Source: Rhodobacterales bacterium (GTDB lineage Bacteria > Pseudomonadota > Alphaproteobacteria > Rhodobacterales > Rhodobacteraceae). Taken from it: a stretch of DNA of 64,000 nt. Of this stretch, positions 1-8,656 are shown in pieces (position 1 is the stretch's first letter; every line of letters starts with the position of its first letter). The DNA lies in assembly GCA_002748265.1 (NCBI GenBank), contig PDRY01000013.1:344669-408668 (forward strand). Direction: 5' to 3'. The position numbers were made by a program, and so were the translations under genes. The notes beneath the pieces were generated by a model, which saw only the letters and a list, made by a program, of their open reading frames with translations, was not told where the DNA came from and did not search any database.

Positions 1-1316
1 AGACCCTGAACGAAGGCCTCAAGCGCGGCTACCAGATCACCGTGACCCACGATGAGCTGGACGCGAAGGTTGAAGAGAAGCTGGTGGAGGCGCAGCCGAC
101 CATCGAGATGAAGGGCTTCCGCAAGGGCAAGGTCCCGATGGCTCTCCTGCGCAAGCAGTTCGGTGAGCGTCTGATGGGCGAAGCCATGCAGGAAACCATC
201 GATGGCGCCATGCGCGAGCATCTGGAAAACACCGGCGATCGCCCGGTGGCCCAGCCCGGCATGAAGATGACCAACGAAGACTGGAAGCCCGGTGACGACG
301 TGGTTGTCGATGTGGATTACGAAACCCTGCCGGAAATCCCGGAAATCGACTTCTCTGACGTGGAGCTGGAGCGTCTCGTCGTGAAAGCCGACGACGCCGA
401 AGTGACCGAGGCTCTGGAAAACCTCGCCAAGTCCGCTCAGGACTTCGAGGAGAAGAAGGGCAAGGCCAAGGATGGCGATCAGGTCGTGATCGACTTCAAG
501 GGCATGCTCGATGGCGAAGCCTTCGAAGGCGGCACCGCCGAAGGCTACCCGCTGGTTCTGGGCTCCGGCTCCTTCATCCCCGGCTTCGAAGAGCAGCTGG
601 TCGGCGTGAAGGCCGGTGAGGAGAAGGACGTCAACGTGACCTTCCCCGAGGAATACCAGGCGGAGCACCTGGCCGGGAAGGACGTGGTCTTTGAGGTCAA
701 GGTGAACGAGGTCAAGGCGCCCAAGGATGCCGAGATCAACGACGAGCTGGCCCAAAAGTTCGGTGCCGAGGATCTGGATGCCCTGAAGGGCCAGATCGCG
801 GAGCGTCTGGAAGCCGAATACAAAGGCGCCGCGCGCGCCATCGCCAAGCGCGGCCTGCTGGACGCTCTGGACGGCAAGGTTGAATTCGACCTGCCCCCGA
901 GCCTGGTGGACGCCGAAGCGAACCAGATCGCGCATCAGCTGTGGCACGAAGAGCACCCCGAGGTGCACGATCACAACCACGACGCCATCGAGCCCACCGA
1001 CGAGCACAAAGAGCTGGCCGCCCGCCGCGTGAAGCTGGGCCTGCTGCTGGCCGATGTCGGCCAGAAGGCCGGTGTGGACGTCTCGGACGCCGAGATGACC
1101 CAGGCCGTGATGAACCAGGCTCGCCAGTATCCGGGTCAGGAGCGCCAGTTCTTCGAAGCCGTGCAGCAGAACCCGCAGCTGCAGCAGCAGCTCCGTGCGC
1201 CGCTGTTCGAAGACAAGGTTGTCGACCACGTGCTGGAGCAGGCCAAAGTGACCGACAAAGAGGTCTCCAAGGACGATCTGCAAAAGGCCGTCGAGGCCAT
1301 GGAAGACGAAGAATAA
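1..1316 (+). CDS. tig: Trigger factor, 5' end cut by window
   Basis: Ribosome-bound chaperone and peptidyl-prolyl isomerase that receives nascent chains at the exit tunnel. The reading frame is open from base 3 upstream of the GTG at 42, and the residues there ([14 protein letters not shown]) match the usual trigger factor N-terminus. So the GTG is internal and only a few N-terminal codons are missing. The ribosome-binding domain carries the FRKGKVP signature (about residue 40). An FKBP-type PPIase core follows around residues 150-245 ([19 protein letters not shown]), then the helical C-terminal chaperone arms, ending in an acidic tail. A rho-independent terminator follows directly. Identity is certain. 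Confidence 0.97.
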   Translation, partial: TLNEGLKRGYQITVTHDELDAKVEEKLVEAQPTIEMKGFRKGKVPMALLRKQFGERLMGEAMQETIDGAMREHLENTGDRPVAQPGMKMTNEDWKPGDDVVVDVDYETLPEIPEIDFSDVELERLVVKADDAEVTEALENLAKSAQDFEEKKGKAKDGDQVVIDFKGMLDGEAFEGGTAEGYPLVLGSGSFIPGFEEQLVGVKAGEEKDVNVTFPEEYQAEHLAGKDVVFEVKVNEVKAPKDAEINDELAQKFGAEDLDALKGQIAERLEAEYKGAARAIAKRGLLDALDGKVEFDLPPSLVDAEANQIAHQLWHEEHPEVHDHNHDAIEPTDEHKELAARRVKLGLLLADVGQKAGVDVSDAEMTQAVMNQARQYPGQERQFFEAVQQNPQLQQQLRAPLFEDKVVDHVLEQAKVTDKEVSKDDLQKAVEAMEDEE

Positions 1317-1339
1317 GACCGGCACATCGCTGGTTTGCG

Positions 1340-1366
1340 AAGGCCGCCCCTTGGGGCGGCCTTTTG
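1340..1366 (+). terminator. Rho-independent terminator of tig
   Basis: Perfect 11-bp stem AAGGCCGCCCC / GGGGCGGCCTT with a 2-nt TT loop, followed by TT and then GCG. It lies 24 bases after the tig stop. The reverse strand is also terminator-like, so it could serve both directions. Confidence 0.85.
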
Positions 1367-1389
1367 CGTTTCCGGGCGTCGCTTTGGGT

Positions 1390-1548
1390 TGCGACTTTGC
1401 GGCTTGGCCCTGACGGTCCAGCCAGCCGCTGGGGCTGGTGCTGGTAATGCGCAGGAACTCGCGGTTGAAATTGGATTTCGTGTTGAACCCCGAGGACAGC
1501 ATGGCGTCGGTCACGCTCTGGCCGTCCAGCATGGCCTGCTGGGCCGCT
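1390..1548 (-). pseudogene. AraC-family regulator, C-terminal remnant
   Basis: Read on the minus strand, this stretch encodes GQSVTDAMLSSGF, NTKSNFNREFLRITS and TSPSGW. That is the pattern of the second helix-turn-helix of AraC/XylS regulators (GF-x-SxSxFxRxF...G-x-SP). There is no sensor domain and no first HTH. Upstream on the minus strand the frame runs into sequence that belongs, on the plus strand, to an alpha/beta hydrolase. The fragment ends toward the tig terminator. It looks like the end of a deleted regulator gene. The family call rests on motif reading only. Confidence 0.6.
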
Positions 1549-2125
1549 CCAGACCGAGTGTTTGCAAATGGCATCGACGAACGCCGCATCATGGCGGCAG
1601 GCTTTTCCTTTGGCGGCTGGACGGCTTTATCCCTGGTCGGCGCGCGCTGCGGGGGCGCTTGCGGCCTGCGACACGCATCAAAGCGTCATGGAGCTGTGCG
1701 ACCTTCTGCTGTCGGACGAGGTCCAGCTTCAATCCGTGGACCCAAAGCTGTGGAATGCCAGCTACGCGGATCCGCGCGTGACCGGGGCCTTTTCGATTGA
1801 TCCCGGCTTTGTCTGGGGGCTGGAAGAGGACGATCTGTCCTCGCTGTTGCCCAAGGTGGCGGTGGTGGGACTCGGAGGCGCGCAAGACCGTCTCTTTGCG
1901 ACCAATTTCGACGAAAGCGGGTTGGCGTATCTTCTGGGGGATCGGCAGATCGTGCGGTTCGATCCGGCCTATCATTTTAGTGCAATGACGCTGTGCAAAC
2001 CCGAAGGCGAAGCGATCTTGCTCGATGAGCAGGACGATCCAGTCTGCACCGATCCCGCGGGGTCCGACCGTGCTGCGATCCATGCCAAGATCATCGACAT
2101 GATGGCCGAGGAGTTGGGGCTTTAG
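1549..2125 (+). pseudogene. Alpha/beta hydrolase, 5'-truncated and frameshifted
   Basis: Two overlapping frames together read as the C-terminal two-thirds of a dienelactone-hydrolase-like alpha/beta hydrolase. Frame 1 gives IMAAGFSFGGWTALSLVGAR with the nucleophile elbow GFSFGG. Frame 2 continues from about 1650 with AGALAACDTHQ and runs to the stop at 2125, including a plausible catalytic histidine in DPAYHFSAM and the tail DRAAIHAKI. Skipping one base near 1650, next to a GGGGG run, joins the frames. The N-terminal strands are absent because the sequence before about 1549 belongs to an AraC remnant on the other strand. A sequencing error could explain the frameshift but not the missing N-terminus. 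Confidence 0.7.
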
Positions 2126-2341
2126 CGCTCAGATGGGCGCGCGGATGAAAGGGCGATGTCATCTAAATGAGACATATGCCTGCGACAATTTGCGCGGATT
2201 CGGCACAGTTCCTTTTCACCGAAGCGTTTCAGCACAGTTCGGGTCGAGCTTTCCCAGCTCGGCCCGTATTTTGTTTGCGGCAGGGATTTGCCCGCAAATC
2301 AGAGATGCCGCGCCCGCCAGGGGCAGGCGCGGCGATGTCGA
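2126..2341. other. Intergenic region with two hairpins
   Basis: No gene seen. It contains an inverted repeat TTTGCGG...CCGCAAA (about 2272-2298) and an 8-bp stem GCCGCGCC/GGCGCGGC at 2307-2333. The second lies just past the stop of the minus-strand cpdB and may stabilise or end its transcript, although the T-run is weak. Confidence 0.4.
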
Positions 2342-4297
2342 TCACAGAGCGATACGGTAGAGCGCAAAGCCCCCTTCGCCTTCACCGGCGGGGGTGATGT
2401 TCACGCCCTGCACGTCGGCGGCATAGGCGGCGCCCGCCGGGCCGGTTTCAAACAGGACCGTGGTGCCGGGCATCGGCGCAAAGGTCCAGTTGGCATCGGC
2501 TTTCGGGTCCACGGTGCCCTTCTCGACAATATAGCGCACGATGACGTCGCGGTTGGTGTCGGGGGCTTCGAACACGGTGGTCTCGGGCGAGGCGCCCGGG
2601 AAGTGCCCGCCGCCGCCCGCGCGGTAGTTGTTGGTGGCGACGATGAACTCTGCCGCATCGTCGATGGGCTGGCCGTTGAAGGTCAGGTTCTTGATGCGGT
2701 TCGCGCCTTCCGCGATCACTTCGCCATCCTTGTTGTATTTGGACGGCTCGGACAGGTCGATCTGGTAGGTGACACCGTCGATCACGTCGAAATTGTAGGA
2801 CGGGAAGGACGGGTTGAGCAGAACCGCGTCCTGCGCGCCGGGTTCGATCTGATTGAACATCCCGGCGGAACGTTCCAGCCATTCGCGGACCTGTGCGCCG
2901 GTGATACGCACCGCGCGGGCCGTGTTCGGGTAGAGATAGAGATCGGCCACGTTCTTGATCGCCACATCGCCGGGGGCGACATCGGTGAAATATTCGGGGC
3001 CGCCGCGACCGCCCGCCTTGAACGGCGCTGCCGCCGACAGGAGGGGCAGGGCCTCATGCTCGGTGCCCTTGAGCATCTGGGCGATGTACCACGTCTGCGC
3101 GTTGGAGACGATCTGAACCGACGGGTCATCCGCGACGAGCGCGAAGTAGCTGTGCAGCGGCGCCGCCGTCTTGCCCACGGCCCGGCGCACATAGGCGAGC
3201 GTTTCCTCATGCGCGGTCTGGGTGGCCTCCAGCATCGGAGTGTAGTCTTCGACGAGCGCCGTCACGGAGCGGTCTTCGTTCCGCTTGGAGATCGGACGCG
3301 CTTCGCTTTGATGGCCGACCACTTTCCAGGTGTTGCCGTCGCGTTCGATCAGAAGGTCGATCAGACCCATATGGCTGCCCCAGTAGCCAGCCATGACGGC
3401 GGGGGTGCCGTGGATCGTGCCATTGGCGGTATCGACGGCGGCGTAGTCCTTGTAGGTGTCCGAGGGGAACACGAGGTGGCTGTGCCCGGTCAGCACCGCG
3501 TCGATCCCGTCGATGGCGGCAAGCGGGACGGAGGCGTTCTCCATCATGTCGCTCTCATCGGCGCTGCCGATGCCGGAGTGGCTGAGCGCAACGATGATCT
3601 CGGCGCCTTCTTCCTTCATCTGCGGGATATAGGCGCGGGCGGCAGCGAGGATGTCGCGGGTTTCAACATTGCCTTCCAGGTGCTGGCGGTCCCACTGCAT
3701 GATCTGCGGCGGCACGAAGCCGATCAGACCGATGCGGATCGGGGCGGTGGTGCCATCGCCCAGCGTGATCTGGCGGTCTAGGATCACATAGGGCTTCACC
3801 AGGGTTTCGTCCTCGGTCGGGGCGCCGCCCAGCTTGCGGGCGACGTTGCAGCACACCACGGGGAAGCCCGCTCCGGCGAGCGCCTTTTCAAGGAAGGACA
3901 GCCCGTAGTTGAATTCGTGATTGCCGAGCGTCATCGCATCAAAGCCCAGCGTGTTCATGGCATCGATCACCGGGTGGGTCAGATCGCCATCCATGCCGCG
4001 CTCATAGGCGATGTAGTCGCCCATCGGGTTGCCCTGCAGGAAATCGCCATTGTCCAGCAGCAGCGTATTGGTCGCCTCGGCCCGGATCCCTTCGATCAGC
4101 GTTGCGGTGCGCGACAGGCCGACCGTGTCGACGGGCTTGTCGGCATAGTAGTCATAGGGGTGCACATGGACATGGATGTCGGTTGTCTCGATCAGGCGCA
4201 GATGGGCCTGATTGGAGGCAGCGCGGGCGCTGAACGGGTGCAGGGCGATGAAACCGGCGGTGCTGGCCAGGAAATGACGGCGCGAGAGAGCGGGCAT
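2342..4297 (-). CDS. cpdB: Exported 2',3'-cyclic-nucleotide 2'-phosphodiesterase/3'-nucleotidase
   Basis: Bifunctional periplasmic metallophosphoesterase that opens 2',3'-cyclic nucleotides and dephosphorylates 3'-nucleotides, scavenging phosphate and nucleosides from RNA. The N-terminus is a Tat-type signal (SRRHFLAST, then a hydrophobic run to ARAA). The calcineurin-like metal motifs follow: ETTDIHVHV, LDNGDFLQGNPMGDY, TLGNHEFNYG and LTGHSHL. The C-terminal half is the 5'-nucleotidase domain (ATNNYRAGGGGHFPG). At 651 aa the length is normal. The start at 4297 was chosen over an in-frame ATG 19 codons upstream because AAGGA precedes it at good spacing and it places the Tat motif at the N-terminus. 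It appears monocistronic. Confidence 0.93.
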   Translation of the reverse strand: MPALSRRHFLASTAGFIALHPFSARAASNQAHLRLIETTDIHVHVHPYDYYADKPVDTVGLSRTATLIEGIRAEATNTLLLDNGDFLQGNPMGDYIAYERGMDGDLTHPVIDAMNTLGFDAMTLGNHEFNYGLSFLEKALAGAGFPVVCCNVARKLGGAPTEDETLVKPYVILDRQITLGDGTTAPIRIGLIGFVPPQIMQWDRQHLEGNVETRDILAAARAYIPQMKEEGAEIIVALSHSGIGSADESDMMENASVPLAAIDGIDAVLTGHSHLVFPSDTYKDYAAVDTANGTIHGTPAVMAGYWGSHMGLIDLLIERDGNTWKVVGHQSEARPISKRNEDRSVTALVEDYTPMLEATQTAHEETLAYVRRAVGKTAAPLHSYFALVADDPSVQIVSNAQTWYIAQMLKGTEHEALPLLSAAAPFKAGGRGGPEYFTDVAPGDVAIKNVADLYLYPNTARAVRITGAQVREWLERSAGMFNQIEPGAQDAVLLNPSFPSYNFDVIDGVTYQIDLSEPSKYNKDGEVIAEGANRIKNLTFNGQPIDDAAEFIVATNNYRAGGGGHFPGASPETTVFEAPDTNRDVIVRYIVEKGTVDPKADANWTFAPMPGTTVLFETGPAGAAYAADVQGVNITPAGEGEGGFALYRIAL

Positions 4298-4465
4298 GAG
4301 AATGCTCCTTGTATTGTCGTGTTGATGAAAAAGTCTCTCACGCCATTGTAACAATCATGCGCCTCTTCCCGAGTCCCTGTCCTTTCCGCAGGGTCGTGAA
4401 TTCCGCTGTTGGTTCAGCATGATCAGAGCGTTAGCGTGTGCACATTCTAATCTGGGAGCTTATTC

Positions 4466-4945
4466 ATGAAGAGTTTTGCGACAATGCTGGCGGCAGCTAT
4501 GTGTCTTGCCGGTGCTGCTGATGCTTGCCCGAGCTGGGCCAATGACGGCCAGCGTGCGTCTTTCAGCGGGTCGGAACTGCGCGGTGGCGGAAAGGCCCTG
4601 CGCGTGGTGGCGGGCGGCGATCAGCGGTTGATCGGATGCGGCATTCCGTTCGGCAGCGACAATGGCGATGGGTATGTGACGCGTGATCCGGATTTCACTT
4701 TCGATATGCGCGGGCTTAGTGGCTATAAGCTGGTGCTGAGCACCTATAGCGAATGCGACAGCGTGTTGGTGATCAACACGGGCACCGACAGCTGGTTCTA
4801 CGACGATGATGACAATTCCGACAGCGCGCTGGACAGCCGGATCATCCTGACCCGCCCGCGCGACGGGATTTATGACGTTTGGATCGGCACCCATGATGGC
4901 AGCGTTTGCGATGCCATGCTGGCCTTGCAGACGATCCCGCGCTGA
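4466..4945 (+). CDS. Small secreted protein, PPC-like beta domain
   Basis: A 159-aa protein with a Sec signal peptide (MKSFATMLAAAMCLAGAADA). The mature part has several cysteines and an Asp-rich stretch (WFYDDDDNSDSALDSRI) followed by DGIYDVWIGT. This resembles the bacterial pre-peptidase C-terminal (PPC-like) beta-sandwich pattern found as stand-alone secreted proteins in Rhodobacteraceae. I do not recognise a defined function. It is a single gene: the upstream neighbour is divergent, and a bidirectional terminator separates it from the convergent Hint-domain gene downstream. Confidence 0.75.
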   Translation: MKSFATMLAAAMCLAGAADACPSWANDGQRASFSGSELRGGGKALRVVAGGDQRLIGCGIPFGSDNGDGYVTRDPDFTFDMRGLSGYKLVLSTYSECDSVLVINTGTDSWFYDDDDNSDSALDSRIILTRPRDGIYDVWIGTHDGSVCDAMLALQTIPR

Positions 4946-4975
4946 TCCCTGAGGGGGACGCGATAGCAAAGCAAA

Positions 4976-5004
4976 GGGCCGCCCCGATTGGGGCGGCCCT
5001 TTTT
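4976..5004. terminator. Bidirectional terminator
   Basis: Stem GGGCCGCCCC / GGGGCGGCCC with loop GATT, T5 on the plus side and A3 before the stem (T3 on the minus side). It lies between the convergent genes ending at 4945 and 5029 and can serve both. Confidence 0.85.
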
Positions 5005-5028
5005 CATGCGGGTTTGCGCGAGGCGTGG

Positions 5029-6837
5029 TCAGGCGAAGAGGCTGCGCCCGTTCTTTGCGTGGCGTTCGGCCATCCGCTGTGCCTGCCGTCCGGGCACAAG
5101 CGGCCGGGCCGGGATCGGGCCCGCGCCGCCGGGGATGGCCTGGTCCAGCTCGGGGAAGAGCGTGAGGATCTCATTCCGCGATGCGGGGGGGACGGATTTG
5201 AGCGCTTCCGGGCCGGGGTAGAGCGATTCCGTCCACGCGCCATTGGCGATGATGACCTCGTGATCGCTGCACAGGACGTGGATGTATTCCACGCTCTCCA
5301 CATCATCGAGCCGCTCAACGCCGGGCAGCGGTAGAAGCTGCTTGGCTGCGACCAGCACTTCTGAGCAGCCGAACATCCGCTGCGCGATTTTGGAGCTGAC
5401 CAGAATACGATGCTGCGGCGAAACGGTGAGATCCCGCTGCGGCATGTTCTGCCCGAGCGCCCCTGCAGAAATCCGGATGGGCCGCATCCGGGGCAGGGCG
5501 GTGAGCTCCTCTTGGGTCATAACCCGGCGCCCCATCCAGCGGATCGCCTGGAACCCGTGATCACGGGTGGCGATGCGATCGCCCGGACGAAGGGTTTCGA
5601 TGGGCTGCGCTCCGTTGATCGTGGTGATGAGCGTGCCGGGTGTGAAGCAGATCGGGCCACAGATCTTTTCGACATTGGCAATGTTGACCCCTTCGAAGCT
5701 GAAGTCATTCTGCGTGCCGTATGTCCAAAGCCCATCCTGTTCGGGATCCTGCCAGTATTGCTCCGTCAGCGCGGTGTAGAGCGCGTTGCCGTCATTGGGA
5801 GGAATGCGGAAGATCGCCTTGTCTCCGCTATAGGATACGCCCATCGTCGCGCAGGCGATGCTATTGTCGATCCCAAGGGACAGGGTGTCATTGCCCCCTC
5901 CCGTGTCCAGATTATGGGTGATCGTCGCGCCGTCTCCGAACCAGAGGCTGTCATTGCCGTCATATTCGGTTGTGCCATTGGCCTGATCGCCAATCACGCT
6001 ATAGGCTGTGAAACCCGACCCAGCGGTCAACGTGTCGGAGCCTGTGCCCAAAGTCAGCTCGCAGTCGATGCGCACGTCGTTCCCGAGCGTAATGCTATCG
6101 TGCCCGGTGCCGGTATCCATGTTGTGCAGGATATGGGCCTGATCTCCCAAGGTGATGGTATCAGCTCCGGCCCCGGTGAGGATGGTTCCGGCCGTGAGCC
6201 CAGAGCCAAAGGTGATCTCGTCTTCGTCGTTGTCACCACAGACGTCGCCCGTATCGATCGTTCCGGTGATCGTTACGTCATTGCCGCCGATGACGGTATC
6301 ATCGCCATCGCCGAGCGTGATGGACCCGGAGACAGTCGCTCCGTCGCCCAACACCACCAGATCGTCATCGGACCCGTCGCCAACGCCGTTCTGCGTGCCG
6401 TTGGGACCGCCCCAGATGTCTCCGATCTGTGCGTTATCCCCGACGAGGACGGTCATGCCATCCGTGTGGGTCCCGTCGATGCGCACGCAGGAGAAATCCT
6501 CACCTTCGGGCACCGAGATGGTCGGGGTCAGGGAGCCGTCTCCCGACGGGTCGACGAAGCCGACCGTGTAACTCGGCGAGCCACCCTCGGTCGGTTCCAA
6601 CGTAATGTTGGCCTGCGTCCCTTCGCCCGAGCAGCCGCCAAAGGTGACGGTGCCGCACAGGTCTTTAGACACCAGCACATTGTCGCCTTCCGACAGGTTC
6701 ACAGGGTAGCGGTTACCATAGCCGTCTTCGGGTATGATCCGGACCGAGTAGGTTTCTCCGTCGCTGGAGTAGCTGTCGCCGGGCGCAAGACCCAGGCTGG
6801 ATGCCGTGTAAGCATCCAGTACGTAATAGTTCACCAT
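5029..6837 (-). CDS. Hint-domain protein with Asp/Gly-rich beta-repeat region
   Basis: About 602 aa. The N-terminal half is acidic and has many short repeats of the type LGDGDDT, TGAGADTITLGD, TGGGNDTLSLG, reminiscent of degenerate hemolysin-type calcium-binding (RTX) repeats. Around residue 397 a CFTPGTLI motif opens a Hint (hedgehog/intein) domain: IETLRPGDRI, SPQHRIL and HVLCSDHEVI. This is the Hint_2 type common in Rhodobacteraceae secreted proteins, ending with a short basic tail. The cysteine is the expected splicing/autoprocessing nucleophile. There is no classical signal peptide, so type I export is an inference. The ATG at 6837 (MVNYYVLD) is preferred over a TTG three codons upstream. 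Substrate and role are unknown. Confidence 0.85.
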   Translation of the reverse strand: MVNYYVLDAYTASSLGLAPGDSYSSDGETYSVRIIPEDGYGNRYPVNLSEGDNVLVSKDLCGTVTFGGCSGEGTQANITLEPTEGGSPSYTVGFVDPSGDGSLTPTISVPEGEDFSCVRIDGTHTDGMTVLVGDNAQIGDIWGGPNGTQNGVGDGSDDDLVVLGDGATVSGSITLGDGDDTVIGGNDVTITGTIDTGDVCGDNDEDEITFGSGLTAGTILTGAGADTITLGDQAHILHNMDTGTGHDSITLGNDVRIDCELTLGTGSDTLTAGSGFTAYSVIGDQANGTTEYDGNDSLWFGDGATITHNLDTGGGNDTLSLGIDNSIACATMGVSYSGDKAIFRIPPNDGNALYTALTEQYWQDPEQDGLWTYGTQNDFSFEGVNIANVEKICGPICFTPGTLITTINGAQPIETLRPGDRIATRDHGFQAIRWMGRRVMTQEELTALPRMRPIRISAGALGQNMPQRDLTVSPQHRILVSSKIAQRMFGCSEVLVAAKQLLPLPGVERLDDVESVEYIHVLCSDHEVIIANGAWTESLYPGPEALKSVPPASRNEILTLFPELDQAIPGGAGPIPARPLVPGRQAQRMAERHAKNGRSLFA

Positions 6838-6871
6838 TATCACCAAATCCCGCGGTGGCCCACGAGAGTCC

Positions 6872-6901
6872 TAATTAGAGTCCCCCAGGTCAATCTGGCA
6901 A
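6872..6901 (-). promoter_or_regulatory. Candidate sigma-70 promoter of the Hint-domain gene
   Basis: On the minus strand TTGCCA (6901-6896), an 18-bp spacer, then TAATTA (6877-6872). The -10 ends 34 bases before the ATG at 6837. It lies in unusually AT-rich sequence for this genome. Found by eye only. Confidence 0.35.
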
Positions 6902-7151
6902 AAAACTGGATTGGCCTGCCCATATCTCTATGGGCCCTTGGAAGCTGTCTGGAAGTTACGGAAGATGCAATAAATTAGACATAATTTTGCCCAAAACACA
7001 TTGTTTCCGAGGGAAAAAGTCGGTGACCGCGTTTGCCGCATGGCTGACGATCACGTATTGGGTGAGCGATTGATGTAATTAAAACAACCAGGAATTGTTT
7101 ATCGGTCATTTCGGAAATGACGATAGTGGCATTTGATTCGTGAGGATAGAA
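6902..7151. other. AT-rich intergenic region with two inverted repeats
   Basis: No gene was found. The stretch is clearly more AT-rich than its surroundings. It holds a perfect 7-bp hairpin GCCCATA-TCTC-TATGGGC (6918-6935) and a second inverted repeat GTCATTT-CGG-AAATGAC (7105-7121). Either could be a regulatory site for the Hint-domain gene. No tRNA-like fold was recognised. Confidence 0.4.
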
Positions 7152-7178
7152 AAAGGCCGCCCAATCTGGGCGGCCTTT
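7152..7178 (-). terminator. Terminator of the rpsF-rpsR-rplI operon
   Basis: Stem AAAGGCCGCCCA / TGGGCGGCCTTT with a 3-nt loop. On the minus strand it ends in a T-run and lies 33 bases after the rplI stop. Confidence 0.85.
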
Positions 7179-7210
7179 CTAATGCTTTCGATCTGGGACT
7201 TTGCCCTAGA

Positions 7211-7840
7211 TCAGGCGTCGTCGTCCTCGGCCGGGGCTTCCGCGTCCGGCTCCGCGCCGCGCGGGTCGTCCATGTCGTCCAGACCTGCAGCGCCGATATC
7301 GTCGAAGAGCTGCTCGATCTCGAACTCGGCAGCGGCTTCTTCTTCAGCGGCGAGGTCCTGAATGGACTTGCCGGTGGCCTGAAGCTCGGCTTCTTCGACG
7401 GTCCGGGCCACGTTCAGGGTGATGACGGCATCGACCTCGGGGTGCAGGGTCACGTGCACGTCGTGCATGCCCAGATCCTTGATCGGGGCCTTCAGCGCCA
7501 CCTGCTTGCGGTCGACAGTGAAGCCAGCCTCGGTCGCAGCTTCCGCTGCGTCGCGGGTCGAGACGGAGCCGTAAAGCGCGCCGCCATCGGAGGCGGAGCG
7601 GATCACGACGAAAACCTGACCGTCCAGCTTTTCGGCCAGCGATTCGGCTTCGGCTTTGCTCTCCAGGTTACGGGCTTCCAGCTGAGCTTTCTCGGCCTCG
7701 AACTTGGCCTTGTTGGCCGCGTTCGCGCGCAGGGCTTTGCCCTGGGGCAGCAGGAAGTTGCGGGCGTAGCCTTCCTTGACGGAGACGACTTCACCCATCT
7801 GGCCCAGTTTGGCCACTCTTTGCAAAAGGATCACATCCAT
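7211..7840 (-). CDS. rplI: 50S ribosomal protein L9
   Basis: Binds 23S rRNA domain V at the base of the L1 stalk. The N-terminal domain is typical ([31 protein letters not shown]), followed by the connecting helix and the C-terminal domain ([15 protein letters not shown]). At 209 aa it is longer than the usual roughly 150 aa because of an acidic C-terminal extension of about 55 residues rich in Asp, Glu and Ala that ends EDDDA. Such tails are common in Rhodobacteraceae L9. It is the last gene of the rpsF-rpsR-rplI operon, 12 bases after rpsR. Confidence 0.97.
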   Translation of the reverse strand: MDVILLQRVAKLGQMGEVVSVKEGYARNFLLPQGKALRANAANKAKFEAEKAQLEARNLESKAEAESLAEKLDGQVFVVIRSASDGGALYGSVSTRDAAEAATEAGFTVDRKQVALKAPIKDLGMHDVHVTLHPEVDAVITLNVARTVEEAELQATGKSIQDLAAEEEAAAEFEIEQLFDDIGAAGLDDMDDPRGAEPDAEAPAEDDDA

Positions 7841-7852
7841 GGGACTTGCTCC

Positions 7853-8080
7853 TTATTTCACGGCGTAGGGCAGCAGGCCCAGGAACCGTGCGCGCTTGAT
7901 CGCCTGAGCCAGCTTCCGCTGGTTTTTGGCGCCAACGGCGGTGATACGGGAGGGGACGATCTTGCCGCGCTCAGAGATGTAGCGCTGCAGGAGTTTCACG
8001 TCCTTGTAGTCGATCTTCGGCGCATTCTCGCCCTCAAACGGGTCGGTCTTGCGACGGCGGAAAAACGGTTTAGCAGCCAT
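7853..8080 (-). CDS. rpsR: 30S ribosomal protein S18
   Basis: A 75-aa small-subunit protein that pairs with S6 on the 16S rRNA platform. The family signatures are visible: [14 protein letters not shown] and [20 protein letters not shown], then the basic [10 protein letters not shown] end. Middle gene of the S6-S18-L9 operon, 21 bases after rpsF. Confidence 0.98.
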   Translation of the reverse strand: MAAKPFFRRRKTDPFEGENAPKIDYKDVKLLQRYISERGKIVPSRITAVGAKNQRKLAQAIKRARFLGLLPYAVK

Positions 8081-8101
8081 TTTATCTATCCTTCCCGTAA
8101 C

Positions 8102-8455
8102 TTAGCGACGCGGGCGGCGATCTTCACGATCGTCACGCTTTTGCATCTGGATCGAGGGGCCTTCCTCGTGCTCGTCCACCTTGATGGTGAGCACACGCAT
8201 CACATCATCATGCAGACGCATCAGGCGCTCCATTTCCTGCACGGCGCCGGCGGGGGCGTCGGTGCGCAGGAAGGCGTAGTGGCCCTTGCGGTTCTTGTTG
8301 ATCTTGTAGGCCATCGTCTTGACGCCCCAATACTCCGAGCCGACGACTTTGCCGTCATTGTCCGACAGGACGCCCGAGAAGTGTTCGATGAGGCTTTCGG
8401 CCTGCGCGCTGGACAGGTCCTGGCGCGCGATAAAGACATGCTCATAAAGCGGCAT
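8102..8455 (-). CDS. rpsF: 30S ribosomal protein S6
   Basis: A 117-aa small-subunit protein forming a heterodimer with S18. It shows MPLYEHVFIARQDLS, GVKTMAYKINKNRKGHY and the basic tail typical of alphaproteobacterial S6. The start at 8455 was chosen because homologs begin MPLYE; an in-frame ATG 14 codons upstream would add an unconserved extension. First gene of the operon, divergent from fabD, with the promoter expected between 8456 and 8656. Confidence 0.97.
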   Translation of the reverse strand: MPLYEHVFIARQDLSSAQAESLIEHFSGVLSDNDGKVVGSEYWGVKTMAYKINKNRKGHYAFLRTDAPAGAVQEMERLMRLHDDVMRVLTIKVDEHEEGPSIQMQKRDDREDRRPRR

Positions 8456-8656
8456 GAATTTCTCCGTCATGTAAGCGCATTTCAAAGACCGGCCCAAGAG
8501 CCTTCCGCGGGGACGGTCACGAGAGCTGCGCGGGTCAAGCGGGTCGCGGAAGGAATGCGGCCTTATACAGCATCGCGCCCCTGCAGCAAGGCCCCATGTT
8601 CCTTGCCGGGCGCGGCGCGGGACGCTAGGTCAGGGCAAACAGTAAGGAGAACCCCG

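Noticed and set aside
7133-8656. Long N-terminal extension of fabD
   Set aside because: The frame is open but antisense to the ribosomal protein genes; the FabD N-terminus MRAFVFPGQG fixes the start at 8657.
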